Below, in pieces: positions 32,744-41,609 of a stretch of DNA of 64,000 bases (the first letter of the stretch is position 1; every line of letters begins with the position of its first letter). Where the stretch lies: NCBI GenBank assembly GCA_963727955.1, contig CAVSII010000011.1:62001-126000 (forward strand), read 5' to 3'. Below the pieces are notes generated by a model. The model was not told the origin of the DNA, did no database searches, and saw only the letters and a list, made by a program, of their open reading frames with translations. A program made the translations under genes and the position numbers. This DNA is from Bog-756 sp963727955. GTDB taxonomy: Bacteria > Actinomycetota > Acidimicrobiia > Acidimicrobiales > RAAP-2.

Positions 32744-34048
32744 CCGCTTCGAACGGCGCCGGTAGCCGATGAGACACGGTTCGGCCGAGCGGGCCACCCC
32801 ACCGATCTGAGCGCGAACGGGACGGGGTCGTTCGACCCAGCCCGGTTCGAAGTCGAACGCGTCGAGAAGGCCGATGAGCACCGTCGTCATGGCCGACAGT
32901 GAGTAGGGCTGGGCCGGGCAGGTGTGCCGCCCGTGCCCGAACACGGTGACCAGCTCGACGGCGGCCAGCGACGAGGTGTCGGCCAGGCGCCGTCGGTTCC
33001 AGCGGTGGGGGTCCCAGTCAGACAGCCCCGGCCCCGAGCTGGTATTGGTGAGTGGGAGCAACGTGGCCACGGTGACGCCGCGGTCGATGTGGTGAACGGC
33101 TTCCCCCGTGTCGAGGGTCACCGGCTCGGTCACGTAGCGGGCCATGATCGACCTCTGCGCCAGCCGGGTCGATTCGAGCGAGCACATCTCGGTGAACGAT
33201 CGGTCCCCTGATCGCACCCGTTCCATGTCATCGGGGTGGTCCAGCAGATCGACCACGGCCCAGCCGAGGGCGGCGAAGAGGTTCGACATCGATGCGATGT
33301 GGATGAGGGCGACATCCTTGGCCACGCCGGCGGCACGCTGGTCGGAGGGTGCGTCCCGCCACTGTTCGGCGATCCGGACGAAGAGGGGGTGGTCTCTCTC
33401 GTGACCGGGCAGATCGAGCAGGGCCGCGCCCAGGTCGGTGGTGACGGCGGCCAGCGCATCGATCTCGGCCGACTTCTGGGAGGAGGCCACCGCGGCCATG
33501 GCATCCGGATGAACGAAGGCGTCGGCGCCGTCGAGGACGTCGAAGGCCCGGGTCAATCGGTCGAACCGGCTTCCGTCGGACGACCCCGGACCTCCCCACG
33601 AGGCCAGTCCCACCCGGTGGCCGAGCCTGCGGGTGAGGGTGAACACCTCGGCCTCGCTGGTCGTTCCCAGGTCGGCCACCGTCGCTGCCAGCGCCCGTTG
33701 CACGTTGGTCAGGTAATCGGCCACGTCGCCCCGTCCGAAGAGCTGGTGAGGCAGGGTCCGGCGACCGACAAAGAGGACGTCGGGCAATTTGCGGCGGAGC
33801 ATGCGCCAGTCGGCCATGGCCTTGCTGGCTCGTTCCTCGGGCAGGGCGTAGAAGCTTCTGACGCCGGTGGGGGAGAAGGTGAACAGGTAGCGATCCTCCC
33901 CACTGTCGACGACGAAGGTGTCGCCCCGAGCCCGCCTGGCCTCGCTCAGGGCGACGACCGGGTCCTCGACGGGAACGTCCCACGGCAGACCGAGTCCGGT
34001 GGCCAGCGGTGGCATCGGTGAAATCGACGGAGGATGCGGAGGAGTCAT
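32732..34048 (-). CDS. cytochrome P450
   Basis: ATG 34048 is used, with AGGAAG eight bases upstream; the frame extends a little further to TTG 34084. The 438-residue protein has the ESTRLAQR segment (ExxR of helix K) and the heme loop FGHGRHTCPAQ, with the thiolate Cys near 377. The helix I region, IHIASMSNLFAALGWAVV, lacks the usual acid-Thr pair that activates oxygen, so it may not be a standard monooxygenase. The final 12 bases overlap the end of the convergent SDR gene. No ferredoxin gene is adjacent; redox partners must come from elsewhere. Confidence 0.88.
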   Translation of the reverse strand: MTPPHPPSISPMPPLATGLGLPWDVPVEDPVVALSEARRARGDTFVVDSGEDRYLFTFSPTGVRSFYALPEERASKAMADWRMLRRKLPDVLFVGRRTLPHQLFGRGDVADYLTNVQRALAATVADLGTTSEAEVFTLTRRLGHRVGLASWGGPGSSDGSRFDRLTRAFDVLDGADAFVHPDAMAAVASSQKSAEIDALAAVTTDLGAALLDLPGHERDHPLFVRIAEQWRDAPSDQRAAGVAKDVALIHIASMSNLFAALGWAVVDLLDHPDDMERVRSGDRSFTEMCSLESTRLAQRSIMARYVTEPVTLDTGEAVHHIDRGVTVATLLPLTNTSSGPGLSDWDPHRWNRRRLADTSSLAAVELVTVFGHGRHTCPAQPYSLSAMTTVLIGLLDAFDFEPGWVERPRPVRAQIGGVARSAEPCLIGYRRRSKRSPA

Positions 34049-34129
34049 CTCCCGGTCTTCCTCGGGCCGGGGGGCCGGAGACAAACCGGGCCACCGCCGA
34101 TCGGGCCGATCACCGGGCTCCTCTACCGT

Positions 34130-34675
34130 TCAGACCTGTTTGGGAGGGTGCGACTCGATGGCCCCGAGGAGGGTGCGCAGGTCGCCGGTCAACCGTTCGA
34201 GCAGTGCCCGGTCTGCGCCGGAGAAGATCTGCTTCTCCGACTCGTTCTTGGTGGCGATCACGTGATCGGCCTGCTTCAACCCGTCGGCTGTCAGCGAGAC
34301 GAGCACCTGGCGTCGATCATCCGGATCCACTTCCCGGATGACCCAGCCGCGCTTCTCCAACCGGTCCACCCGGTTGGTGATGGCCCCCGAGGTGACCTGT
34401 GACTCGCGTTGGAGGTCGCCGGCGCTCCGGCGGTTGCCGGGGGCGCGCTTGAGCGACATCAGCACCTCGATCTCCCAGTACTCGTCCACGCCGTGGGCGT
34501 CCAGATTGGACCGGATGGCCCGCTCGAGGTGCAGCCAGGCCCGGCGCAGGCGCATGGCCAGCGTCTTGGCCGTCACGTCCAGGTCGGGGTTCTCCTTCTT
34601 CCAGAACTCGGCGACTTCGTCTATCTCATCTCGAGCAGGTTCGGAGGCCACGGGAACAAATCGTACTTTCTTCAA
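34130..34675 (-). CDS. MarR-family transcriptional regulator
   Basis: 181 residues. A winged helix-turn-helix spans about residues 65-150: WEIEVLMSLKRAPGNRRSAGDLQRES, the recognition part QVTSGAITNRVDRLEKRGWVIR and the wing DPDDRRQVLVSLTADG. The N- and C-terminal helices would form the dimer interface. It is divergent from an MFS drug exporter with only 78 bases between them, which contain a MarR-type palindrome over the exporter promoter. It most likely represses the exporter and itself until a small ligand binds. The start is TTG 34675; GTG 34651 is an alternative. Confidence 0.9.
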   Translation of the reverse strand: MKKVRFVPVASEPARDEIDEVAEFWKKENPDLDVTAKTLAMRLRRAWLHLERAIRSNLDAHGVDEYWEIEVLMSLKRAPGNRRSAGDLQRESQVTSGAITNRVDRLEKRGWVIREVDPDDRRQVLVSLTADGLKQADHVIATKNESEKQIFSGADRALLERLTGDLRTLLGAIESHPPKQV

Positions 34676-34686
34676 CGTTGAACCAC

Positions 34687-34715
34687 TTGACCGATCTCTT
34701 AATACAGAATATCTT
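34687..34715 (+). promoter_or_regulatory. probable promoter of the MFS exporter gene
   Basis: TTGACC (34687-34692) and TATCTT (34710-34715) are spaced by 17 bases, a good sigma-70-type promoter directed at the exporter gene starting at 34754. Confidence 0.6.
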
Positions 34716-34726
34716 GATGTTAAGAG
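34711..34726. promoter_or_regulatory. MarR-type operator overlapping the -10 element
   Basis: ATCTTGATGTTAAGAG is a near-palindrome of the ATCTTGA-TCAAGAT class bound by MarR proteins. A wider repeat, TCTCTTAA (34695-34702) and TTAAGAGA (34720-34727), and a perfect palindrome TTCAACGTTGAA (34671-34682) over the marR start lie beside it. Confidence 0.6.
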
Positions 34727-34753
34727 AATAATCCCTGACCGAGGAGTCCGACC

Positions 34754-36256
34754 GTGGACGAGATCAGATCACGCCTTCGCCAGGTTCCGACGTGGGCCGT
34801 CCTGGCCATCTGCTGCGCCGCCCAGTTCATGGTGGTGTTGGACGTGGCCATCGTGAACGTGGCCCTCCCCCAGATGAGGGAGAGCCTCGGGCTGTCGGTG
34901 GTCGGTGAGCAGTGGGTGGTCAACGCCTACACCCTGACCTTCGCCGGGTTCCTGATGCTGGGCGGCCGGGCCGCCGACCTCTTCGGGCGGCGACGGGTCT
35001 TCATCATCGGGCTCACTGTCTTCACCGTCTGCAGCCTCATCGGCGGACTGGCCCAAAGCGGTGCGTGGCTCATCACGGCCCGGGCGGCCCAGGGCATCGG
35101 GGGCGCCATCCTGGCCCCGGCCACCCTCAGCATCCTGGTCACCACGTTCACCGATCCCGGCGAACGGCGCCGGGCCCTCGGTGCCTGGTCGGCCACCGCG
35201 GCCAGCGGGGCGGCGGTCGGCGTGCTGGCCGGGGGCGTGCTGACCAGCCTGCTCGACTGGCGGTGGGTGCTCTTCGTCAATGTGCCCATCGGCGTCGTCC
35301 TTTTGGCCGGCGCCTGGCTGGCCCTGCCCCGTGGCGAACAGATCGGCCCTCGCAAGGCGCTCGATCTCACCGGGGCGGTCACCGTGACGGCCGGGCTGGC
35401 CGTCCTCGTCTACGGCATCGTCAGCACCGATGTCCATCCGTGGGGTTCGCTCAGGACCCTGGTCACCCTGGCCGTCGGCCTTGTCCTGCTGGTCGCCTTC
35501 TTCGTCACCGAGACCCGGTTCGCCAAGGATCCTCTGATCCCCCTGTCCATCTTCAAGCGCCGCTCGTTGTCGGTGGCCAACGGCATCGCCGTCACCATCG
35601 GGGCGGCCATCTTCGGCACCTACTTCTTCCTCTCGCTCTTCCTCCAGAACGTGGACGGGTACAGCCCCCTGCGCGCCGGTTTGGCTTTCCTGCCCGTTGG
35701 CCTGTCCACCCTCACCGGGGCTCTGGTCGGCTCCCGTCTGGTGCAGACCCTCGGCGCACGCAACCAGCTCATCGTGGGACCGGGTCTGGCTGCCGCCGGG
35801 CTCCTCTGGCTGTCCATGGTGGGGGCCGGCGACTCCTACCTGGTCCACGTCCTCGGCCCGGTGATTCTCATCGGCCTGGGTATCGGCATGTCGTTCGTCC
35901 CCATGACACTGGCGGCCACCGCCGGCGTCCCGGTGCACGAGGCAGGACTGGCATCGGGGTTGATCAACACCACCCGGCAGATCGGCGGGGCCCTCGGTCT
36001 GGCCATCATGGCCACACTGGCCTCCAGCATCGCCGCCGACCACGGGTTGGGTCGACAGGCCGTGGATGTGTCGCTGACCTCCGGCTACCGGGCGGCCTTC
36101 GCCGTCGCCGGGTGCGGCCTGATCGTCGGAGCAGGACTGGCCACGTTGCTGCCCCGGCACTCTTCGCCGGCTGAGGCACAGAGCGCTCCCACCGTCACAG
36201 ACATGGAACTTCCCGAGGTACAGCCGGAGGACGATCTGGTCGTGGTGGAGATGTGA
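34754..36256 (+). CDS. MFS drug exporter, DHA2 (14-TM) family
   Basis: 500 residues, about 14 transmembrane helices. GTG 34754 has GAGGAG eight bases upstream. TM1 carries FMVVLDVAIVNVALPQM, the DHA2 motif D1 (LDxTxVNVALP-like). Motif A is GGRAADLFGRRRVF between TM2 and TM3, motif B is ITARAAQGIGGAILAPA, and motif C (antiporter signature) is SGAAVGVLAGGVL in TM5. The protein would expel hydrophobic drugs or toxic metabolites using the proton gradient. The divergent MarR gene and its operator show how it is controlled. The tail after TM14 is acidic. Confidence 0.92.
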   Translation: MDEIRSRLRQVPTWAVLAICCAAQFMVVLDVAIVNVALPQMRESLGLSVVGEQWVVNAYTLTFAGFLMLGGRAADLFGRRRVFIIGLTVFTVCSLIGGLAQSGAWLITARAAQGIGGAILAPATLSILVTTFTDPGERRRALGAWSATAASGAAVGVLAGGVLTSLLDWRWVLFVNVPIGVVLLAGAWLALPRGEQIGPRKALDLTGAVTVTAGLAVLVYGIVSTDVHPWGSLRTLVTLAVGLVLLVAFFVTETRFAKDPLIPLSIFKRRSLSVANGIAVTIGAAIFGTYFFLSLFLQNVDGYSPLRAGLAFLPVGLSTLTGALVGSRLVQTLGARNQLIVGPGLAAAGLLWLSMVGAGDSYLVHVLGPVILIGLGIGMSFVPMTLAATAGVPVHEAGLASGLINTTRQIGGALGLAIMATLASSIAADHGLGRQAVDVSLTSGYRAAFAVAGCGLIVGAGLATLLPRHSSPAEAQSAPTVTDMELPEVQPEDDLVVVEM

Positions 36257-36280
36257 AACGGCTGCTCGACCCCGGCCGGT

Positions 36281-37216
36281 TCAGGGGATGAGGACGATCT
36301 TTCCCAGGGTGTGCCCCTTCTCCAGCACCTCGTAGGCGGCGGCCACCTGGTCCAGGGGATAGGTGGCGGCGATGGGAATCTCGATGGAGCCCGAAGCCAC
36401 CAGGTTGGCCATATCGGAGAGGACTCCCACATTGGAGGAGGTGGCGCTGCCCTCGGCCTTGGCCCCGATCTGCTCCGCCTTCTCGAAGGCGGCGATCGTC
36501 TCGATGCGTTCGGGGGGGAGTCCGAGCTCGACGGCGAGATCGAGGTACTCGGGACCGAAGAGATCAATGAAGGCGTCGATGCCGTCGGGTGCCGACGCCC
36601 GCAGTCGGTCGGCCAGGCCGTCCCCGTAGGGCACCTGGACGACGCCGTGGGCGGCGAGCCAGTCGGCGTGGGTGGCCGAGGCGATGCCCAAGACGTGAAC
36701 ATCCCGCAGCCCGAGCAGCTGTACGACGACGGTCCCGACTCCGCCGGCGGCCGCCGACACGACCACCGTCTGACCCTCCTTTGGATCGACGGCCCGCACC
36801 GCGGCGTAGGCCGTACACCCGACGACGTACAGGGAGCCGGCCACCGCCCAGCTCAGCGCCGGAGGTTTGGGGATCAGCTGGTCGATCGGCACGGCCACGT
36901 GGGTGGCCTGACTGGAGCGTTGCAGGGAGAAGCCCAACACCTCGTCGCCCACGGCGAACTGGTCGACGCCGCCACCGAGGGCGTACACCACACCGGCGAG
37001 ATCGCTGCCTTCGCCGGACGGAAAGGTGGCCGGCCACCGCTCTTGCATCGCCCCGGCCCGGATTTTGGCCTCCCCGGGATTGATCGCCGCTGCCCGGACG
37101 GCCACGACGACCTCCCCCGGGGCCGGGGTGGGCACGGGTATGTCGGCCACGTAGAGGACGTCCCTGCCGCCGTAGTGATCGAAGCGGACCGCACGTGCCT
37201 TCACTTCATCTGTCAT
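36281..37216 (-). CDS. zinc-independent quinone oxidoreductase-like protein (MDR superfamily)
   Basis: ATG 37216 has GGAGGAG seven bases upstream; the longer open frame is rejected. 311 residues in the MDR fold: RAVRFDHYGGRDVLYVADIPVP, AAAINPGEAKIRAG, the GEGSDLAGVV segment and the cofactor site VVVSAAAGGVGTVVVQLLG (GxxGxxG-like). The Cys/His ligands for catalytic and structural zinc in alcohol dehydrogenases are missing. Such enzymes reduce quinones or enones with NADPH. It converges with the MFS exporter gene. Confidence 0.88.
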   Translation of the reverse strand: MTDEVKARAVRFDHYGGRDVLYVADIPVPTPAPGEVVVAVRAAAINPGEAKIRAGAMQERWPATFPSGEGSDLAGVVYALGGGVDQFAVGDEVLGFSLQRSSQATHVAVPIDQLIPKPPALSWAVAGSLYVVGCTAYAAVRAVDPKEGQTVVVSAAAGGVGTVVVQLLGLRDVHVLGIASATHADWLAAHGVVQVPYGDGLADRLRASAPDGIDAFIDLFGPEYLDLAVELGLPPERIETIAAFEKAEQIGAKAEGSATSSNVGVLSDMANLVASGSIEIPIAATYPLDQVAAAYEVLEKGHTLGKIVLIP

Positions 37217-37459
37217 CCCGGTCTCCTCCCTGGTTATCCGGCCGAGCAGTAGAACCTGGGCCACGGGCCGATCCGGCCTGGCCGGACGCTCACTCCGAGC
37301 CGTTCTACATACGACCCATGCTGTCGGATCCGAGCGTAGGTGGACCCCGTTCCTTCCGAGTCCTATCCCACCGACCACCGGTTACACCGGAGAGATCGAT
37401 CGCCGCCTTCGGGTGGGTCAGAGACCCAGGCTTGCCCCCGGCACGCTCGTCCGGTCCCA

Positions 37460-38221
37460 TCAAGACACCGCCTGTCTGAACACACGGGTGGCCCAGGCCA
37501 TGACCAGGGTGCACAGCGGCACCAGGACGGCGAAGGCCTGCCAGACGGCCGGATCGGTGAGATGGCCCACGGCCAGGGCACGGGCTGCCACCACCAGGTA
37601 GTAGAGGGGGTTGACGTGGGCCAGTACCCGCAGCCACAGAGGGCCGAGGGAGATGGGAAGGAGCACGCCGGCCAACAGCAGGATGGGGAGGTTGATCCCG
37701 TTGATGATGGCGGCGAAGCTGCTGATGTCCTTGGTGACCAGCGCGGTGGCGGTCGAGAAGGCACCCATGAGTGCGGCCAGCAACCAGAGGAGCACGGTCA
37801 GGATGACCAGCCCGGCCCAGTGGATGGTGAACCCGAACCCGTAGCCCACGGCCACCACCACGGCGTCGAACACCGTCATCATGACCAGACCGGAGAGAAG
37901 GGGGCCGGCCAGGATGGCGAACCGGCTGGCCGGGGTCACCCGTAGCCGTTCGATGAGCCCGGACTGGAGTTCGAAGATGGTCCCGAACCCGGCGCTACTC
38001 CCGCTGGCAAAGGCCAGCAGGGCCAGTATCCCCGGGAGGAACACGTCCAGCACGGTCCCGGTGGGGAAGCCGCGGACGCCCGGCAGCTCTTTGAGGAGGG
38101 GAGTGAACAGGACCAGGTAGAGGATGGGCGTCGAGAAACCCACGAAGAGCCACACCGGATTGCGCAGCATCTGCCGGGTGTACCGCTGGAACAGAAGGCC
38201 GGTATCGCGGGCGGTTTTCAT
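37460..38221 (-). CDS. ABC-2 type exporter permease (DrrB-like)
   Basis: 253 residues with six hydrophobic helices, starting MKTARDTGLLFQRYTRQMLRNP, the cytoplasmic amphipathic lead of DrrB-type permeases. TM segments include PVWLFVGFSTPILYLVLFTPL, LLSGLVMMTVFDAVVVAVGYG and LPILLLAGVLLPISLG. The ABC-2 signature LLAGVLLPISLGPLWLRVLAHVNPLYYLV is at the C-terminal end. Its ATG overlaps the stop of the ATPase gene (ATGA), so they are translated together. The pair would export a hydrophobic small molecule or lipid. Confidence 0.9.
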   Translation of the reverse strand: MKTARDTGLLFQRYTRQMLRNPVWLFVGFSTPILYLVLFTPLLKELPGVRGFPTGTVLDVFLPGILALLAFASGSSAGFGTIFELQSGLIERLRVTPASRFAILAGPLLSGLVMMTVFDAVVVAVGYGFGFTIHWAGLVILTVLLWLLAALMGAFSTATALVTKDISSFAAIINGINLPILLLAGVLLPISLGPLWLRVLAHVNPLYYLVVAARALAVGHLTDPAVWQAFAVLVPLCTLVMAWATRVFRQAVS

Positions 38222-39237
38222 ACGGCCACCTCCTTGGTCACGTCGGTTCCGGCGTCGCGCAGCGACCGTCCGGTCTGAGCCAGAAACACGTCGTCGAGAG
38301 TGGGCTCGGAGAGCCGCATCGACTTGATGGCGATCCTCTCCCCGTCGAGGAGGCGAAGGATCTGGGGGAGGGCGGTGCTGCCGTCCTCCACATAAAGCCG
38401 CACTTCGTCCCCCTCACCGGTGATCTCCCGGACGAAGGGCTGTTCTCCCAGCACCACCCGGGCCCGGTCGGCGGTCCCCTCGACGTCCCGCAGGCTCATC
38501 ACCACCGACTCTCCCGACACACGCCGTTTGAGGTCGCGGGGCGTCCCCTCGATGATGATCTCGCCGTGGTCCATGATCATGAGACGGTCGCACAGGGCAT
38601 CGGCCTCCTCGAGGTAGTGGGTGGTGAGAAAGATGGTCGTCCCCCGGTCGCGGAGATGGCGGACGTGGTCCCACAGGTTGGCCCGGTTCTGGGGATCGAG
38701 GCCGGTGCTCGGCTCGTCGAGGAACAGGACCTCGGGTTGGTGAATGATGCCGAGGGCGATGTCCAGTCGACGGCGTTGGCCGCCGGAGTAGGTCTTCGCC
38801 CGCCGGTCGGCGAACTCGGCCAGATCGAGGATCTCCATCAACGCCTCGGTGCGCTGTTTGACCGAGGCGAGGTCGCCTCCGTAGAGCCGGCCCTGCAGCG
38901 TGAGGTTCTCCCGGCCGGTGGCCAGATCGTCGGCACCGCCCAGCTGGCTCACGTACCCGATGCGCGACCTGACCTCCTCGGGCTGGCGGGCCACATCGAA
39001 CCCGGCCACCGTGGCCACCCCGGCGTCGATAGGGAGGAGGGTGGTCAGCATGCGCAGTGTGGTCGTCTTGCCCGCTCCGTTGGGACCGAGGAATCCGAAG
39101 ATCTCCCCCCGGTTCACTTCGATGCTGACCCCGTTGACGGCGGTGACCATTCCCCTGGGCGAGCGGAACGATTTGCGCAGCCCTTCGGTGGCGATGATCC
39201 TGTCGGCGGGTGAACCGCTTCCGATGTGCGTGCTCAT
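38218..39237 (-). CDS. ABC exporter ATPase (DrrA-like)
   Basis: 339 residues. Walker A GPNGAGKT (51-58), the Q-loop in GYVSQLGG, the signature YSGGQRRRLDIA (150-161), Walker B LFLDEPSTGLD (171-181) and the H-loop in LTTHYLEEAD. The C-terminal 110 residues form the DrrA-type regulatory tail (RVSGESVVMSLRDVEG, LSEPTLDDVFLAQTGR), typical of daunorubicin-resistance ATPases. The start overlaps the PadR gene stop by ATGA. The order padR-ATPase-permease is a self-controlled export operon. Confidence 0.93.
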   Translation of the reverse strand: MSTHIGSGSPADRIIATEGLRKSFRSPRGMVTAVNGVSIEVNRGEIFGFLGPNGAGKTTTLRMLTTLLPIDAGVATVAGFDVARQPEEVRSRIGYVSQLGGADDLATGRENLTLQGRLYGGDLASVKQRTEALMEILDLAEFADRRAKTYSGGQRRRLDIALGIIHQPEVLFLDEPSTGLDPQNRANLWDHVRHLRDRGTTIFLTTHYLEEADALCDRLMIMDHGEIIIEGTPRDLKRRVSGESVVMSLRDVEGTADRARVVLGEQPFVREITGEGDEVRLYVEDGSTALPQILRLLDGERIAIKSMRLSEPTLDDVFLAQTGRSLRDAGTDVTKEVAV

Positions 39238-39890
39238 GTGTCCTCACTTTCCGGGCGCCCGTCACCCAGCGGTGCAGGTGTCAATCGAGGGTCGCCTGTC
39301 GTCTCGTGGACAGCCCGCCACCAGTCGAGGCCTTCCAGCGATCCCGACTCGATGTCGGCGATCAGCCGGCGAACGTAGGTGAGCTCGGTCTCCCGCAGCA
39401 GGTTGCGGAACTCGTCCTCGACCCAGAAGAGCCGGGGGAGACCGGCCTTCTCCACGAACTCCCGCGAGGCGTGGGCGCGGGCCATCTCGACCTCGAGAGC
39501 CTGGGCCCGCTCAGCCAGCAGTGCAGCCACGTCGCCGGGGGGAAGGGCGGGGAGGAACGAGAGTGCTGCCTCAAAGGCCGGATAGTCCTTGACCGGAGTG
39601 GAGATGAGGTCGGTGAGCCAATCGTGTGTTTCGATCTGGCCGCTGTCGGTCAGGGCGTAGACCGTGCGCTCGGGGAGCCGACCGGCGCGCATCGTCTCCT
39701 GGGCTGCGATGAGTCCCCGTTTCTCGAGCGAGGCGACCACCGCGTAGAGCGACCCGTAGTTGAGACGCACGCTCTCGTGCTTGTTGCGCTGACGGAGGGT
39801 GGTCGCCACCTCGTAGGGGTGCATCGGTCGTTCGTAGAGACAGATGAGCACCGCCAGAGCCAGCGGGTTGCTGCGGTTTCGAGATGCCAT
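39234..39890 (-). CDS. PadR-family transcriptional regulator
   Basis: ATG 39890 (MASRNRSNPLALAVL) has GGGAG just upstream. 218 residues: an N-terminal winged helix with LAVLICLYERPMHPYEVATTLRQR, the recognition part SVRLNYGSLYAVVASLEKRGLI and the wing RLPERTVYALTDSG; then a long C-terminal coiled-coil dimerisation region (Vir_C type, ELTYVRRLIADIESG). It is the first gene of an operon with an ABC exporter, joined by ATGA overlaps. It probably represses the operon by binding the palindrome at 39943 and releases it when the exported compound binds. Confidence 0.92.
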   Translation of the reverse strand: MASRNRSNPLALAVLICLYERPMHPYEVATTLRQRNKHESVRLNYGSLYAVVASLEKRGLIAAQETMRAGRLPERTVYALTDSGQIETHDWLTDLISTPVKDYPAFEAALSFLPALPPGDVAALLAERAQALEVEMARAHASREFVEKAGLPRLFWVEDEFRNLLRETELTYVRRLIADIESGSLEGLDWWRAVHETTGDPRLTPAPLGDGRPESEDT

Positions 39891-39942
39891 CGTGCTCCCG
39901 TTCAGGGTCCGGTTCGGTTCCACTCAGGTTCGGTTTGAAGAG

Positions 39943-39958
39943 TACTCTGGATAGAGTA
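39943..39958. promoter_or_regulatory. probable PadR operator in the divergent promoter region
   Basis: TACTCT-GGAT-AGAGTA is a perfect 6-bp inverted repeat 53 bases before padR. On the minus strand TATACT (39955-39960) is a fair -10 element overlapping it. The divergent monooxygenase gene starts about 125 bases to the other side, so both could be controlled from here. Confidence 0.55.
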
Positions 39959-40081
39959 TACGAAAAGGGGCGCCTGTCATGGCTGTGGCGCCCCATCGAC
40001 CGGGCCCCGTTGGCCCGGCAGGAGAACCAGTGGGAGTGTGTCGCACATGAGTTGTGGCGTCGGCCGCTGCTGTCGCGTCGG

Positions 40082-41539
40082 ATGAGCGGGGGAGTCGAGC
40101 ACGTCGACGTTCTGGTGGTGGGCGCCGGCCTGTCCGGCGTTGCCGCCGCCCACTACGTGCAGACCCATTGTCGTTGGGCGTCTTACGTGGTCCTCGAGGC
40201 CCGACCGGTCATCGGGGGCACCTGGGATCTGTTCCGGTATCCGGGCATCCGCTCCGACTCGGACATGTTCACCCTCGGCTATTCGTTCCACCCCTGGGAG
40301 GGGAAGCAGTCGATCGTCGAGGGCCATGCCATTCTCGACTACATCGAGGACGTGGCCACCGGGGAGGGGATCGATTCCCACATCCGGTTCGATCATCGGG
40401 TCCTCGAGGCGGCCTGGTCTTCCCGCGACTCCCGCTGGACGGTCTCCGCCCGGCGGGGGGAGACGGGCGAGCTGATCGAGATGACCTGCAGCTTCATCTT
40501 CTCCTGCATCGGCTACTACCGCTACGACCAGGGGTACCAGCCCGCCTTCGCCGGTGTGGACCGGTTTGCCGGGCCCATCGTCCACCCCCAGCAGTGGACG
40601 GTGGATACTGACTACGCCGGTAAGAGGGTGGTGGTCATCGGAAGCGGGGCCACCGCGGTCACGCTGATCCCCTCGCTGGCTGCATCGGCCGCGCACGTGA
40701 CCATGCTGCAGAGGTCGCCTGGCTACCTTCTCTCCCAGCCTGCCGTGGACCCGCTCACGGAATTGCTGCGGCGGGTGTTACCTCCGCCCTACTTCGGCTG
40801 GACGGTGCGATGGTTCAAGGCGCTGACCTCCCAGGCCTTCTTCCAGTTGAGCAGGCGTCGACCGGCACTGGTGAAACGGATGTTGCGCAAGCAGCTCGAA
40901 CGCCTCCTCCCCGAAGGCTATGACATCGACGCCAATTTCACGCCTCGTTACAACCCTTGGGATCAGCGGTTGTGCGTAACGCCGGACGGCGACTTCTTCG
41001 CCGCCATACGGTCGGGTGCCGTGTCGGTCGTGACCGACCAGATCGAGACCTTCACCGAAGGCGGGATCCTCCTCACATCCGGCACCGAGCTTCCGGCCGA
41101 CCTGGTGGTCACCGCCACCGGGCTCGAGCTGCTGTTCCTCGGGGGCATCGTCCTCACCGTCGACGGCCAGACCGTCGATCCGGCCGACAAGCTCACCTAC
41201 AAAGGCATGATGCTCCAGGACGTGCCCAACCTGGCCATCGCCATCGGCTACACCAATGCCTCGTGGACGCTCAAATGCGAGCTCACCTGTGACTACGTCT
41301 GCCGTCTCCTCAACGCCATGCGGGCCCGGGGGGTTCGCCGGTGTGTGCCCGTCAACCGGGATCCGTCGGTTGTTTCTCGCCCGCTGCTCGGGCTGGACTC
41401 GGGTTACATCCAACGGGCCACCGACCGGTTCCCCAAGCAGGGTTCGAGGTTCCCGTGGAAGCTCCACCAGAGTTATGTGCGGGACTACCTCACGACCAAG
41501 AAGCGCAGCGTCGAGGATGAGGGCATGGCGTTCTCCTGA
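40082..41539 (+). CDS. flavin-containing / Baeyer-Villiger monooxygenase (EthA-like)
   Basis: 485 residues from ATG 40082. FAD site VVGAGLSGVAAA (12-23), then VIGGTWDLFRYPGIRSDSDM typical of EthA-like enzymes, the type I BVMO fingerprint FAGPIVHPQQW (162-172, FxGxxxHxxxW), and the NADPH site VIGSGATAVTL (185-195). TPRYNPWDQRLCVTPDGDF is a further conserved block. The enzyme would insert oxygen into ketones or oxidise sulfur using NADPH and O2. It is divergent from the PadR-ABC operon, so its product or substrate may be what that exporter handles. The frame is open upstream to 39884, but that part is unlike the family. Confidence 0.9.
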   Translation: MSGGVEHVDVLVVGAGLSGVAAAHYVQTHCRWASYVVLEARPVIGGTWDLFRYPGIRSDSDMFTLGYSFHPWEGKQSIVEGHAILDYIEDVATGEGIDSHIRFDHRVLEAAWSSRDSRWTVSARRGETGELIEMTCSFIFSCIGYYRYDQGYQPAFAGVDRFAGPIVHPQQWTVDTDYAGKRVVVIGSGATAVTLIPSLAASAAHVTMLQRSPGYLLSQPAVDPLTELLRRVLPPPYFGWTVRWFKALTSQAFFQLSRRRPALVKRMLRKQLERLLPEGYDIDANFTPRYNPWDQRLCVTPDGDFFAAIRSGAVSVVTDQIETFTEGGILLTSGTELPADLVVTATGLELLFLGGIVLTVDGQTVDPADKLTYKGMMLQDVPNLAIAIGYTNASWTLKCELTCDYVCRLLNAMRARGVRRCVPVNRDPSVVSRPLLGLDSGYIQRATDRFPKQGSRFPWKLHQSYVRDYLTTKKRSVEDEGMAFS

Positions 41540-41609
41540 CCGACGATCTCACCGCTGTTTGTGATCCGAGGCCGACTGGCGGCCCGAGCCAACCCGGCCG
41601 CATGCCCCA

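Noticed and set aside
34769..36160. 463-codon minus-strand frame over the MFS exporter
   Set aside because: Shadow frame; low-complexity Gly/Gln/Asp text and no ribosome site.
38414..39265. Second minus-strand frame over the ABC ATPase
   Set aside because: Arg/His-rich shadow; the ATPase phase has all Walker and signature motifs.
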